Source of the DNA: Lolium rigidum | Taxonomy: Eukaryota; Streptophyta; Magnoliopsida; Poales; Poaceae | Direction of reading: 5' to 3' | Assembly: GCF_022539505.1 (NCBI RefSeq) | Contig: NC_061509.1 | Coordinates: forward strand, 206,174,254-206,238,253 | Length of the DNA: 64,000 bases | Shown: piece after piece, positions 43,060 to 54,200 of the stretch | Layout of the letters: every line of letters begins with the position of its first letter | Numbering within the stretch: the first letter of the stretch is position 1 | Program-made: the position numbers and the translations under genes | Notes under the pieces: generated by a model | Seen by the model: only the letters and a program-made list of their open reading frames with translations | Told to the model about the DNA's origin: nothing | The model's database searches: none

Positions 43060-46000
43060 TGTTCACTACGAAGGGTGGAATTTCATCAAACTTATTATAA
43101 TCTTCGACATGTCTGTCTTGTCCTCCACTCCCACGATGTTTCTTTTTCCGGAAAGAACTATGTGGCGCTTTGGCTCATCGTTTGATGTATTTGTTTCCTT
43201 ATGTTTCCTTTTTCTTGGTTTGCTAGACATATCCTTCACATAGAAAACCTGGGCCACATCCTTGGCTAGGACGAATGGTTCGTCTCTATACCCAAGATTG
43301 TTGAGATCCACTTGTTGTCATTCCATACAACTTGTCTACACGAACCCCGCCTCTGTTTTGTTGACCCATTTGCACCTAAACAAAGGGACCTTAAAAGAAG
43401 GTCCATACTCAAGTTCCCGAGATATCCTCTATGTAACCATAATATGTGTCATTTGGGCCTTCATTCATTATTGCATCAAAGCGGACACCACTTGTTTTGG
43501 TTGGTGCTCTTTTTATCTTGGGCGATCGTGTAAAATGTATTCCCATTTATCTCGTACCCTTGGAAAGTCACTACGGTCGAAGATGGTGTCACGGGCCAGC
43601 AAGTACGGCTGATCTTCAATATCTTTGTTATTCAGGAGATGTTTTTGCAACCAACCGCCGAAAGTCGACATGTGTTCACGTCTAATCCAATCGTTCGAGC
43701 TGCCCGGGTTACGGGAGCGTAGAAAGTTCTTGTGGTCACCGATATACGGAGCCACCATGGTGGAACTTTGTAGAACTGTGTAGTGTGCTTGAGTCAAAGA
43801 AATCCCGTCCCTACATATCATTGATTTCCTTCCTAGCGTGCCTTTTCCACTTAGTCTCCCTTCATGCCGCGATTCGGGAACACCAATCGGCTTAAGGTCG
43901 GGAATAAAGTCAACACGGAATTCAATGACCTCCTCTGTTCCATAGCCCTTGGAGATGCTTCCTTACGGCCTAGCACGGTTATGAACATATTTCTTCAAGA
44001 CTCCCATGAACCTCTCGAAGGGGAACATATTGTGTAGAAACACGGGACCGAGAATGGAAATCTCATCGACCAGGTGAACGAGGAGATGTGTCATAATATT
44101 GAAGAAGGATGGTGGGAACACCAGCTCAAAACTAACGAGACATTGGACCACATCATTCTGCAACCTCGGTAGAATTTCTGGGTTTATTACCTTCTGAGAA
44201 ATTGCATTGAGGAATGCACATAGCTTCACAATGGGCGGTCGAACATTTTCCGGTAGAAGCCCCCTCAATGCAATCGGAAGCAAGCTGTGTCATTATCACG
44301 TGACGGTCATGAGACTTCAGGTTACGGAATGTTTTCTTCTCCATATTTATTATTCCCTTTATATTGGAGGAGAAGCCGGACGGGACCTTGATACTTGCTA
44401 AGACATTCAAAAAATATTTCCTTCTCTGCTTTTGTAAGAGCGTAGCTGGATAAATGACGTCATTTAACTCTCTCATGCAGATTTTTGGGGTCTTTCCAAC
44501 GTTGCTTGGTCCTCCCGTGCTTCGGTGTATCTTTTGTCTTCCCGTACACGCCCAGAAAGCCTAGCAGGTTCACGCAAAGATTCTTCGTCACGTGCATCAC
44601 ATCGATTGAAGAGCGGACTTCTAAGACTTTCCAATATTCTAGCTCCCAAAAAATAGATTTCTTCTTCCACATGGGCGCGTGTCCGGCAGCGTCATTCGGA
44701 ACGGACCGTCCGCCGAGGACCCTTTCCAAATATTACATCTAGATCCTTGACCATACCAAATATATCAACACCATCACGATGGGGAGGCTTCCTCCGGTGA
44801 TCAGCCTCACCATCGTAATGCTTTCCTTTCTTTCTTACGGGATGGGTAATCCTAAGAAATCGACGATGCCCCGGTACACGACCTTCGACCTTTTTCCAAA
44901 TAATCACCTTCGAGCTCATGTAAACAGTGTGTGCATGCATTGTATCCCTTGTTTGAGCTGTCCTGAAATGTTACCAAGAGCAGGCCGAGTCATTGATGGT
45001 TACGAAAAGCATCGCTCTTAGGTCAAATTCCTCCCGCTTGTGCTCGTCCCACACACGTACACCTGCTAGGGACCACAGCTGTAGAAGTTCTTCGACTAAT
45101 GGCTTCAGGTACACATCAATGTCGTTCCCGGGTTGCTTCGGGCTTTGTATGAGCAACGGCATCATAATGAACTTCCGCTTCATGCACAACCAAGGAGGAA
45201 GGTTATATATACAAAGAGTCACGAGGCCAGGTGCTATGGCTGCAGCTCTGCTCTCCAAAAGGATTCATGCCATCCGTACTTAGACCAAACCTTAAGTTCC
45301 TTGCATCCTGTGCAAAGTTTGGGAACTCTCTATCGATTTTTCTCCATTGGGATCCATCGGCGGGGTGCCTCAACATCACGTCTTTCTTACGGTCTTCTTT
45401 GTGCCATCGCAACAACCTAGCGTGCTCTTTATTCCTGAACAAGCGTTTCAGCCGTGGTATTATAGGAGCATACCACATAACCTTGGCAGGAACCCTCTTC
45501 TTGGGGCGCTCGCCCTCAACATCACCGAGGGTCATCTCGTCGATCTTATACCGCAATGCGGTGCACACCGGACATGCATCCAAATTCTCGTACTCACCGC
45601 GGTAGAGGATGCGGTCATTAATGCATGCATGTATCTTTTGCACATCTAATCCTAGAGGGCAGACAATCTTCTTCGCTTCGTACGTACTGGCGGGCAATTC
45701 GTTACCCCTTGGAAGCTTCCTCTTAATTATTGTCAGCAACTTTCCAAATCCTGAGTCAGTGACACCGTTCTCTGCCTTCCATTGCAACAATTCCAGTGTG
45801 CTTGCCTAGCTTTTTATGGCCATCTTCGCAAGTTGGGTATAACAATTTGTTGTGATCTTCTATCATCTTGTCGAAGGCCAACCTTTCCTTTTCAGTTTCA
45901 CATTCTCTCCTTGCATCGGCAATGGCCCGGCCAAGATCATCATCGACGAGGCTCATCCGGTGCCTCTTGATCTTCTACTTCATTGTCTTCATTGCCTTCT

Positions 46001-46308
46001 GCGGTATCATCGTATTCGGGGAAATTGGGATAACCGTCATCATCCTCTTCCTCTTCTTCATTGTCTTCCATCATAACCCCTCTTTCTCCGTGCTTGGTCC
46101 AACAATAGTAGCTTGGGCATGAAACCGGATCGCGAAGGTGGCTGTGAATGAGACTCGAGTGAGCATAATTTACGATATTCTTGCAGTCCACACATGGACA
46201 CTACATGAAGCCACCATGTTTGTTTGCCTCCGCCACGGCCATAAAATTATCCAGGCCCGCGGTGAACTCGTCAAACCGTCGGTCAATGTACATCCATTGC
46301 CGATTCAT
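43060..46308 (-). pseudogene. tnpD: CACTA tnpD transposase (Transposase_21 family), frameshifted
   Basis: The start MNRQWMYIDRRFDEFTAGL is followed by a transposase-associated N-terminal domain with 'GGFM...DCKN'. An acidic linker (46090-45960) follows, then the transposase core with 'CPVCTALRYK', 'RLKRLFRNKEHARLLRWH', 'DREFPNFAQDARNLRFGLST', 'DINDSACSW'-like text, 'SSIDVMHVTKNLCVNLLGFL', and the DUF4218/DUF4216-type C-terminal parts ('NMFPFERFMGVLKKYVHNR', 'YVKDMSSKPRKRKHKE'). Several frame breaks (near 45950, 45790, 44950, 44470, 43960) and probable short introns divide it. The intact protein would cut at the CACTA ends; this copy cannot. Confidence 0.88.
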
Positions 46309-46600
46309 CCGCATGATATAATTAAGCTGATCAAAACCATTACGGAACATCACGATGTATATATACACATGCATTTTATCAATTGCGGATGAAAAGGATA
46401 AAGTCGTTAACCTCGATGAAGAAGAAAAAAGCAAGTTAAGTGTGGCTTGATTTGTGTAAACTCAAGTGGCAAATCCTCTTAAGCATTTCATCGAACACCT
46501 CTTGTGCATGTGAAGAAGAGAGGAGAGCAATACACCCTCTTGTGAAGATAGTGAAAAAATGGCTAAGTGTGGCTCACACTTGGGCAGGGGCAAGGTTATA
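46309..46600. other. CACTA 5' leader region
   Basis: This lies between the tnpD start and the subterminal repeats. The minus strand has TATATATACATCG (about 46348-46362) ~45 bp before the ATG and TATATAAC (about 46594-46601) further up, either of which could be the promoter. Confidence 0.45.
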
Positions 46601-46604
46601 TAGC

Positions 46605-46867
46605 CAGAGGGGGGCCTTTGGACCCGGTTTGTCATACAAACCGGGACTAAAGGGTTCTCCAGGCTGACACGGCCTACCGCGCCCTGCGGGTGGACCCTTT
46701 GGACCCGGTTTGTCATACAAACCGGGTCCAAAGGCCGCTACAGGACAGGCGCCAGCGGGTGGGGTCGTCCTGGGCAGAAACGAACCGGGTCCAATGGGGG
46801 CATTGGACCCGATTTGGTTCAGCAGTGGGTCGTTTGCTTGGGACCAAAGGCCTCTTCTCCACTAGTG
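46605..46867. repeat. right terminus of the large CACTA with subterminal repeats
   Basis: Two full inverted units (CCTTTGGACCCGGTTTGTC...ACAAACCGGGACTAAAGG and the 'GGGTCCAAAGG' variant) and partial copies end in the terminal CCACTAGTG (46859-46867). Confidence 0.85.
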
Positions 46868-46937
46868 AACATTGTCCTTGTTGGCAAAGACTGCCGGTGT
46901 TTCGTATATGCCTTGGTACTGAAATTGGGGTTGCAAC

Positions 46938-47437
46938 CACTACTAGAGAAACGCTTATGGCTCTTTTGATTTATAGGATAGGAAAATCATAGGAATATAA
47001 AAAGTATATGATTGGAATGTCAGGGCTAACTGAATCCAATAGAAAAATGAAGTATGTTTGATTGTAGCAGAAGATATTTTTCATGAGGTATGACCTCATG
47101 TCTTTTTCCTATAGAATTTACACTACATGAATTCTATAGGATTTATTTCTATAGGATATGTTCCTATGAATCAAACACCATATGTAGGAAATTTTTCTAT
47201 GAAATTCAAATCCTACACAGTTCCTATAAAATTTCTATGAATCAGAGGAGCCCTTAGTCATAAGATCACTAGAAGTGGAGCACCATGCTAGTGGTGCATC
47301 ACTATTATATAGTAGTGGCGCACCTGTACATGATGCACCATATATATCACAATTAGCAATGGCGCACTACTCACTAGGTACTATGTATAGGTGCGCACAT
47401 ATACATGGTGCGCCATTGGTACTTTCTTCTATTGGTG
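46938..47437. mobile_element. small non-autonomous CACTA element
   Basis: The ends are CACTACTAGAGAAACGCTTA and the complement of CACCAATAGAAGAAAGTACC. The interior is made of short inverted repeats (TAGTGGCGCACC...GGTGCGCCATT). The flanks are AAC (left) and AAG (right), an imperfect 3-bp duplication. Without the Harbinger MITE inside it is only ~200 bp. It begins 70 bp after the end of the large CACTA. Confidence 0.65.
46958..47253. mobile_element. Harbinger-type (Tourist) MITE, 296 bp
   Basis: It is flanked by TTA target copies (46955-46957 and 47254-47256). The ends TGGCTCTTTTGATT and, on the complement, GGGCTCCTCTGATT form the inverted repeat. The interior is A/T-rich with many TATAGGA/TCCTATA words in opposite orientation. 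Confidence 0.85.
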
Positions 47438-47440
47438 AAG

Positions 47441-47890
47441 TTATGGCATTCTATTTACCTAAAACTATAGTTGTTTATCCGCATTGAAAAACCATGGTGA
47501 TACAAGCAGTCAAAGCAGAAAGGGTTCTCGCTTCTCCGTATGGAAGGACACCAAATGGACCAAATGGGCCAAATCCTATCGATCTTTCCTTACGACTCGA
47601 CTTAGGCTCAAGGCCACAGAGGGCTAAAGGCAGTATCTCCCTCGGAGTTGGAAATGGCTGCTACTGCATCCTATCCCAATTTGTTTTGTATACCACGATA
47701 TCCCTCAAAATAGCAGGTGGTTCCTTCGAACCTGGGCTGCTGCTTCCCCGGTGGCTTCGCGATGAGGCTTTGACATCGACTTGATGTGTTTCTTGTTTTC
47801 TCTTTTTTCTGTTGGTGTTTGGTGTGTTATAAGTAGATTAGCATCTTATATCAAACCTTAGCCATTCGAAACTTTATTGATTTAAAGCTA
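47441..47890. other. unassigned stretch
   Basis: I see no supported gene. A T-rich tract and 'TTTATTGATTTAAAGC' near its right end resemble plant LINE tails, but this is too weak for a call. Confidence 0.4.
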
Positions 47891-49149
47891 GGAACCTTTA
47901 TCGATAAAGGGAATATATTAATATCAAAACAGATACCAATTACACCCAGCCTCTGCAACAACGCAACACCCTAATGGAAGTACGGATGCACACAACGAAA
48001 AAAGAGAAAAAACACTAAGAAACAAAAGTCCTGCTATAGTATCCCAGGCTTAACAACAGCAATATATACACTACCAAGACAACACCTGAAATACAGACTC
48101 TCCAAAAGTGACGCCTCCAAGAAGGGAACGGTGCTCCAGCACCGTCGTCGCCCGAGATAGTCCCCTCTCTCAAAATAATGCCTCCGACAAGGTCATTGTC
48201 AGGCACAACCAGTTAAGGCTAGACCTTGGGTTTTCACCCTGAAAGGTAGGACTCTGAACTTCACATGTGTTGTCGCCCCCACTTGCATACCACTGCTGTG
48301 AAGCCCGGAACACCAAGCAAGTCCCTCAACAACATGGAGACTTGAACCTCCCTTGGCTAGTCCTCCCATACGGCATTCATGATATTATCTTCTTCTGACT
48401 TTCACCATGGATCCAATGTCAGTTGGTGTCAACACAGAAAAGAGTTTCACGCCGCTCCCTCCAGAACCAAACGGTCGGAATAAAAGCATGGGTGCGCGCG
48501 ACCGAGTACTCGATCCAGCAAACTTCAGGCAAAAGATGCGTTGTTCCATTCATCGGCGGAGCCTTCCCGAACTCAACACTCCGGGTAGATGAAAAAGGAT
48601 CGGCATCTGGTAGGTCTTCATCTTCGCAGAAGAAGAACCCTAGGACCACCACCTTCAAACCCGAAGCAGAAGAACAGGCCTCCACGCCGCCATCCGCTAG
48701 CCAACGATGACGAAGGAGGACTCGGTGGACGGCGGCCGCCGCAACCACACCATCCTCGCCCTGCAAATCGCCGCCCCCTTCCTCGCGCCGCCGACTGAAG
48801 CCGCGATGGATCTCGGCGGGCACAAGATCCAACAGCCGCTGCCACCATCCATTGCCGGAGGTCGTGGAGGACGAGACGCCGCCGCTCGTCCAGGGTCGCC
48901 GCCCTAGACGCAGAGCGCGTCGAAACCGGTGGCCACCGCCACCGTCGGTCGCCGCCTCCATCATCCCCCCAGGATATCGCGTCGCGTCCGGCGCTGGAGC
49001 TCGTCGATCTGCGCCAGCTGCGCCGGGCTGACCAGTACATCTCATCCTCCACCGTATCCAGGAGGATCTCTGCCTCCGCCGCCGCCGCGGCCGGCCGGCC
49101 AGACGTTGTCGTCGCCTGGTGTTCTGCTCGGTCTCATCTCCTTCGCGTG

Positions 49150-51273
49150 ATGGGGCCTGCGCGTGATGGGGCGGCTCGGTCGGATCCTGCGCGTGCCGCC
49201 GGCGCATCGGCTCCTCCCTCGCCGGTGCGGCCTACCGTCGGATCCAGATTCTGCTGCCTAGCGGAGGACGAGGATTCTGACGAGAAGACGCGGGAGACGG
49301 CGGAGGAGGCGGCGTGGTCGGTGCTAGGGTTTGAACCAGCAGTGCAGCAGATCGGGCGGTTGCCGGAATTGTCCCTAGAGGAGGTGAGAGAAGACTTCTG
49401 GACAAAGTTCGGATTCCCGACGTCTGAGTCCAGGGTGTGGTCAAGGTCTGCGTCGTCGGAGGTACGTTTTTCGTCGTGCAGGTTGTCGGAGCGGGCAAGG
49501 TCTGCGTCGCCGCCGCCGAGGGAGAAGGTCAAGAGGTCTGTGATGAGGGCGGCGTCCTCGTCGCCCGTAGGCCTGCGGCTTTCCCGGATGCCGCGGATGA
49601 AGCCCTGGAGAGGCCCGCTTCCGCGTCGTCGAGTCACGCCGGCGCCTGTCTTTGGGGACTTCCTCGCTGCAGCTACGGTACGTCGGCCGGCGGAGATCGC
49701 GCCGGTGGATCCTTCGTCGGGGTCTGCTACCTCCGTGGTGCTTGGGGCGTCTCCGACGCTGAGTCGCGTGGTGGTGGAGGCGACGCCGGCAGCTTCGCCT
49801 TCGGTGACGGCCGAGGAGCCAGCGGTGCGGCCGTTGATCGCGGCGGGTCTCGAGCCGCGATTCAAACCGGCGGATGCAGCACTGGAGGCCTCCTCTAGTG
49901 GGCCGCAAAGTCGATGGGCCTGGTTCGGTCGGGCCGTGATGGCTGTGCAGAAGGCGCCTCGCTGCGTCCCTATCGACAACAGCATACGATCACGGGAGAT
50001 CGACCAGGTCCCGTATCGTTCCAGTGTCATCTTCACCGCCGCCGCTCGCCCTTGCGTGGTGGTGGAGGCGACGCCGGCAGCTTCGCCTTCGGTGACGGCC
50101 GAGGAGCCGGCGGTGCGGCCGGTGATCGCGACGGGTCTCGAGCCGCGATTCAAACCGGCGGATGCGGCACTGGAGGCCTCCTCTAGTGGGCCGCAAAGTC
50201 GATGGGCCTGGTTCGGTCGGGCCGTGATGGCTGTGCAGAAGGCGCCTCGCAGCGTCCCTATCGACAACATGCAGCAGTCGGCCGCGGTGACCCCAACGTC
50301 GCTGCAGCTGACCACGGACTTGCTGACATTGGGGCCGATGCACCGGCCGACTATGCAGCAGCCGGCCATGTCGCCACCTTCATCACAGCTGCCGACTTCG
50401 GAGGTCGATACGCAGCTGCACGGTGCGGTGGAGGACGCTACGCTACCGCGCCATCTGGATGCGGGGCAGCGGACCTTGAGGGTCTCGTCGTGTCCCGCGG
50501 ACGGACCAGTTGAGCCTGTGATACCGCCTCCACGGGCGGAGGGGCAGGCTGATGGGACGAAGGGCGCTTCTTCTTCGACACCCTCTTCCCCCGCGAAGGG
50601 GGACTCGCCTGGGGCTGCTGTGATACAGGGGGCTACATCACCTTCTACCCCTGTATCGACAACCTCTTCACCCTCACCGGCTTGGTCTCCACCGCCCTCG
50701 ACTTCTCCATCGCCGGTATCCACCCTGCAGCAGCCGCCACCCACGGTCCCTCCTCCCGTTGTTCAACCGACGGTGAGGCGGAGTGGGAGGTACGCTCTTG
50801 CGGTGGATGGGGCTGGGCCGACGGATGAGGACGCCATGCAGAGAGCCATGCGGCGTAAGGCTGAGAAGAACCTCGACACGGCAGGTACTAAGCAACCATC
50901 CAAGTCGTTTAATTCATTTTCAGATACTCGTATGTCTTCAAATTTGAGTACCATAGGAGTTAATATGGGTAGTAGGTCTGATGAGATTTCAGTTTCGGCC
51001 AATGTGTTGAGACAGACGGAGCTTGACCGTCTAACGGTTGTTCCGAATGTTTCCACTGGGCATGAAACAACAGTAGTAGACGATGTGGAAGAGGATGACA
51101 TCCTAGATGGTCAGCTTCTCTCGGCTATTATTGGTAATATTTCAGAAGTCGATTTAGAACACGTGGAGCTTAGTTCTGATCTAGAAGCTTCTGAACGTGG
51201 TTCTCGATCGTCGGCTGGAAAGAAATCTCGTAGATATAGCAAGAATACTAAATCTAAAATAGTTTCTCGATGA
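49150..51273 (+). CDS. LINE ORF1 protein, 707 aa
   Basis: I start at the ATG at 49150; the upstream in-frame codon is GTG. The protein is Pro/Ser/Ala-rich and lacks the CCHC knuckle often seen in plant LINE ORF1. Residues ~207-277 and ~303-373 are a near-identical in-frame duplication ('TPAASPSVTAEEPAVRP', 'GLEPRFKPADAALEASSSGP', 'RWAWFGRAVMAVQKAPR'). A Pro-rich segment (about 475-540) precedes 'VRRSGRYALAVDGAGPTDED', and the tail is acidic, then basic (KKSRRYSKNTKSK), fitting an RNA-binding end. ORF1 proteins package the LINE RNA; that role is inferred from position. The stop overlaps the ORF2 start. Confidence 0.75.
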   Translation: MGPARDGAARSDPARAAGASAPPSPVRPTVGSRFCCLAEDEDSDEKTRETAEEAAWSVLGFEPAVQQIGRLPELSLEEVREDFWTKFGFPTSESRVWSRSASSEVRFSSCRLSERARSASPPPREKVKRSVMRAASSSPVGLRLSRMPRMKPWRGPLPRRRVTPAPVFGDFLAAATVRRPAEIAPVDPSSGSATSVVLGASPTLSRVVVEATPAASPSVTAEEPAVRPLIAAGLEPRFKPADAALEASSSGPQSRWAWFGRAVMAVQKAPRCVPIDNSIRSREIDQVPYRSSVIFTAAARPCVVVEATPAASPSVTAEEPAVRPVIATGLEPRFKPADAALEASSSGPQSRWAWFGRAVMAVQKAPRSVPIDNMQQSAAVTPTSLQLTTDLLTLGPMHRPTMQQPAMSPPSSQLPTSEVDTQLHGAVEDATLPRHLDAGQRTLRVSSCPADGPVEPVIPPPRAEGQADGTKGASSSTPSSPAKGDSPGAAVIQGATSPSTPVSTTSSPSPAWSPPPSTSPSPVSTLQQPPPTVPPPVVQPTVRRSGRYALAVDGAGPTDEDAMQRAMRRKAEKNLDTAGTKQPSKSFNSFSDTRMSSNLSTIGVNMGSRSDEISVSANVLRQTELDRLTVVPNVSTGHETTVVDDVEEDDILDGQLLSAIIGNISEVDLEHVELSSDLEASERGSRSSAGKKSRRYSKNTKSKIVSR
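49767..50268 (+). repeat. in-frame 214-bp duplication in LINE ORF1 (period 288 bp)
   Basis: 49767-49980 and 50055-50268 differ at only a handful of positions. The offset of 288 bp is a multiple of three, so the reading frame is kept. The 74-bp spacer is unique. Confidence 0.9.
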
Positions 51274-54200
51274 ATGGCATGTTTTGGAATAGCAGAGGTC
51301 TTGGTGACTTGGCTAAACATTCCCACATTGCCGATGGTTGTAGAGATTATGATTTAGATTTCATTGCTATATCGGAGACGGGTAGGCGAAATTTCACACG
51401 AAGTTTTCTCGACCGACTTTCAGGCGGGATTAACTTTCAGTAGTTTTCTCGCCCGCCTCGTGGTAGGTCCGGTGGCATTTTACTTGGCGTCCGTATAGAC
51501 ACCATGACTGTCTTAGCTAGTTCTGATGGAGAGTATCACATTAAGCTCGACATTCAGAATAAAGCGAACGGTTTCACGTGGAGTCTCGGTTGCTGTGTAT
51601 GGTGCCGCCCAGGATGCTTTTAAGGCTGACTTTTTACGTGAGTTGGTAAATCTTACAAAAGATAATCCTTATCCGATTTTAATCGGAGGCGATTTTAATT
51701 TGTTGAGATTTCCTCACGAGAAAAGTAAAGGCCATTTTGATGGACATTGGCCTTTCTTGTTCAATGCTGTCATTGATAGCCTTGATTTAAGAGAGGTGTT
51801 TATGTCCGGTCGACAGTTTACTTGGGCCAACAGCTTGCATGAACCCACATACGAGAAACTCGATCGCGTGTTGATGGATACCGAATGGGAAAATAAATAC
51901 CCTATGGTGTCAGTCCGCGCACTAGAACGTATTGAAAAACTGTCTGACCATGCTCCCATCCTCCTAACTACTGGGAATCCCCGTCCTGTTTGTAAACGGC
52001 CGTTCAAATTTTAACTTGGCTGGCTACATCGAGTGGGATTTCATGATATGGTTAATAAGGTTTGGGAGAGACCGGTAGGGGGCAGCACTCCAATTTTGAG
52101 ATGGAATAATAAGATGCGGACAATGCGCAAACATCTCTCTGGTTGGGCTGCCCATACGGCCGGTATCCTTAAAAGAGAAGGCTCGCTTATCAAATGTAAT
52201 TGATGAGCTTGAGGCTGTTGCAGAGGTTAGACCGTTGTCTACGCAAGAGATTGAACTTAAAAATCAATCAAATGCGCAGATGGCGAGTCTTCTTCGCGAG
52301 GAGGAACTCAAATGGTATCAACGTTCCAAAGCTCAATTCATATTGGAAGAAGATTCAAATACGCGATATTTCCATGGCTTAGCCAATGGGAGACATCGGA
52401 AAAAACGTATTCATTCTCTTATTCAAGATGAAGGGTTGATTGAAGGCCATGAACAACTCAAATCTTACATTACTAATTATTATAAAGGTCTGTTTGGTCC
52501 TCCGGAGGAAAGCACCTTCTCGCTTAATGAGGACTTAACGGACGATATACCCCAAGTTTCTATGGAAGAAAATGGTCTACTAACCGCACCTTATACTGAG
52601 GAAGAGGTTCGAAGGCAATTTTCCAAATGGAATGCAACAAAGCACCGGGTCCCGATGGTTTTCCAAGCGGAGTTTTATCAAACTTTCTGGGATACGATTA
52701 AATTGGACCTTCTAGATTTGTTCGAGTGACCTACACATTGGATAACTAGAATTATTTCGTCTAAATTTTGGTGAAGTAATCTTGTTACCGAAAGTTAATG
52801 AGGCAGAAAGGATTCAACAATATAGACCTATTTGCCTCTTAAATGTAAGTTTCAAGATTTTCACGAAAGTGGCCACCATTAGACTTAATACGGTTGCGGA
52901 TCATGTTGTCCAGCCATCACAGATAGCCTTTATGCAAGGAAGGAACATCCTTGATGGAGTGGCGGTCTTGCATGAGACGGTACATGAGATGCATTCTAAG
53001 AAATTACATGGGGTTATTTTAAAACTAGATTTTGAAAAGGCGTATGATAAAGTTAAGTGGTCTTTCCTACGAGCAGACACTCGGGATGAAAGGTTTTTCT
53101 CCAGAGTGGCGCGCTCTAATAAATGATTTTGTGTATGGAGGTAGTGTCGCAATCCGGGTTAATGATGACACCGGCCACTATTTCCAAACACGAAAAGGGT
53201 TACGCCAAGGGGATCCGTTATCACCGATGTTGTTTAACATTGTAGCGGATATGCTGGCTATACTCATAGAGCGGGCCAAGGCTGATGGCCAGATTGAAGG
53301 AGTGATTCCACATCTGGTTGATGGTGGTTTATCTATACTTCAATATGCCGACGATACAATTCTTTTTATGGACCATGATCTTGAAAAAGCTCAAAATCTG
53401 AAATTAATTTTGGCGGCTTTTGAGCAGTTGTCAGGATTGAAAATCAATTTCCATAAAAGCGAATTGTTCTGTTTCGATGATGCCCAAAACGATACGGCTC
53501 TGTATACAGAGTTGTTTGGTTGCGGGCAAGGCCAATTTCTTATTCGTTATTTGGGTATTCCGATTTATTATCGGAGACTTACAATCACGGAATGGAAATT
53601 AGTGGAAGGAAGATTGCAAAAACGCCTTAGTAGTTGGAAAGGTAAATTGTTGTCCCTGGGAGGAAGATTGGTACTCATTAATTCGGTACTCACAAATATG
53701 CTACTGTATATGTTATCATTCTTCATCCTACCGAAAGGAATTCTGCATAAACTCGATTACTATCGATCCAGATTCTTTTGGCAAGGGGACAGCGAGAAAA
53801 AGAAATATCGACTGGTTAAGTGGAGTATAGTTTGTAGCCCCAAAGATCAAGGAGGGCTTGGAGTTCATGACCTGGAGGTCAAGAATTCAGCTCTTACGGG
53901 TAAATGGCTGTTTAAGCTACTTGCGAGGATGGGACTTGGCAAACTATTCTTCGGAGAAAGTATATCGGTTCGAAGACATTATCCCAAGTGGTTTGGAAAC
54001 CTGGGGATTCTCACTTCTGGGCTGGTCTTATGGCGACAAAAAATGTATTCTTTCGCCATGGTACTTTCTCAATCAGGAATGGAGCACAGATACGGTTCTG
54101 GGAAGATGCTTGGCTAGACAATGCACCCTTAAGTGAACAGTATCCTGCTCTGTATAGGATTGCTCGTCGCCAAGGTGATACCATTGCTACTGTAATGGCT

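Larger units (their letters stand above)
36197..46867 (-). mobile_element. Caspar-like CACTA (En/Spm) transposon with accessory genes
   Basis: The right terminus is CACTAGTGGAGAAGAGGCC on the minus strand (ending 46867), flanked by AAC (46868-46870) as possible 3-bp target copy. Subterminal repeats of the form TTTAGTCCCGGTTTG/CAAACCGGGACTAAA are at 46610-46740, 39690-39860 and, in a variant form, 41970-42300. Minus-strand gene order is tnpD, accessory ORFs, tnpA-like, as in Caspar-type elements. The left terminus was not found and is probably in the gap. At >10.6 kb it is large, mostly because of tandem arrays and accessory ORFs. Broken transposase frames make it non-functional. Confidence 0.85.

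Noticed and set aside
48419..49207. 262-codon minus-strand ORF
   Set aside because: It crosses the LINE insertion point at 48973, so it is a product of nesting and GC-rich composition.
49134..50744. 536-codon minus-strand ORF opposite LINE ORF1
   Set aside because: Antisense shadow of the GC-rich ORF1; it has no known motif, and ORF1 is supported by position before ORF2.
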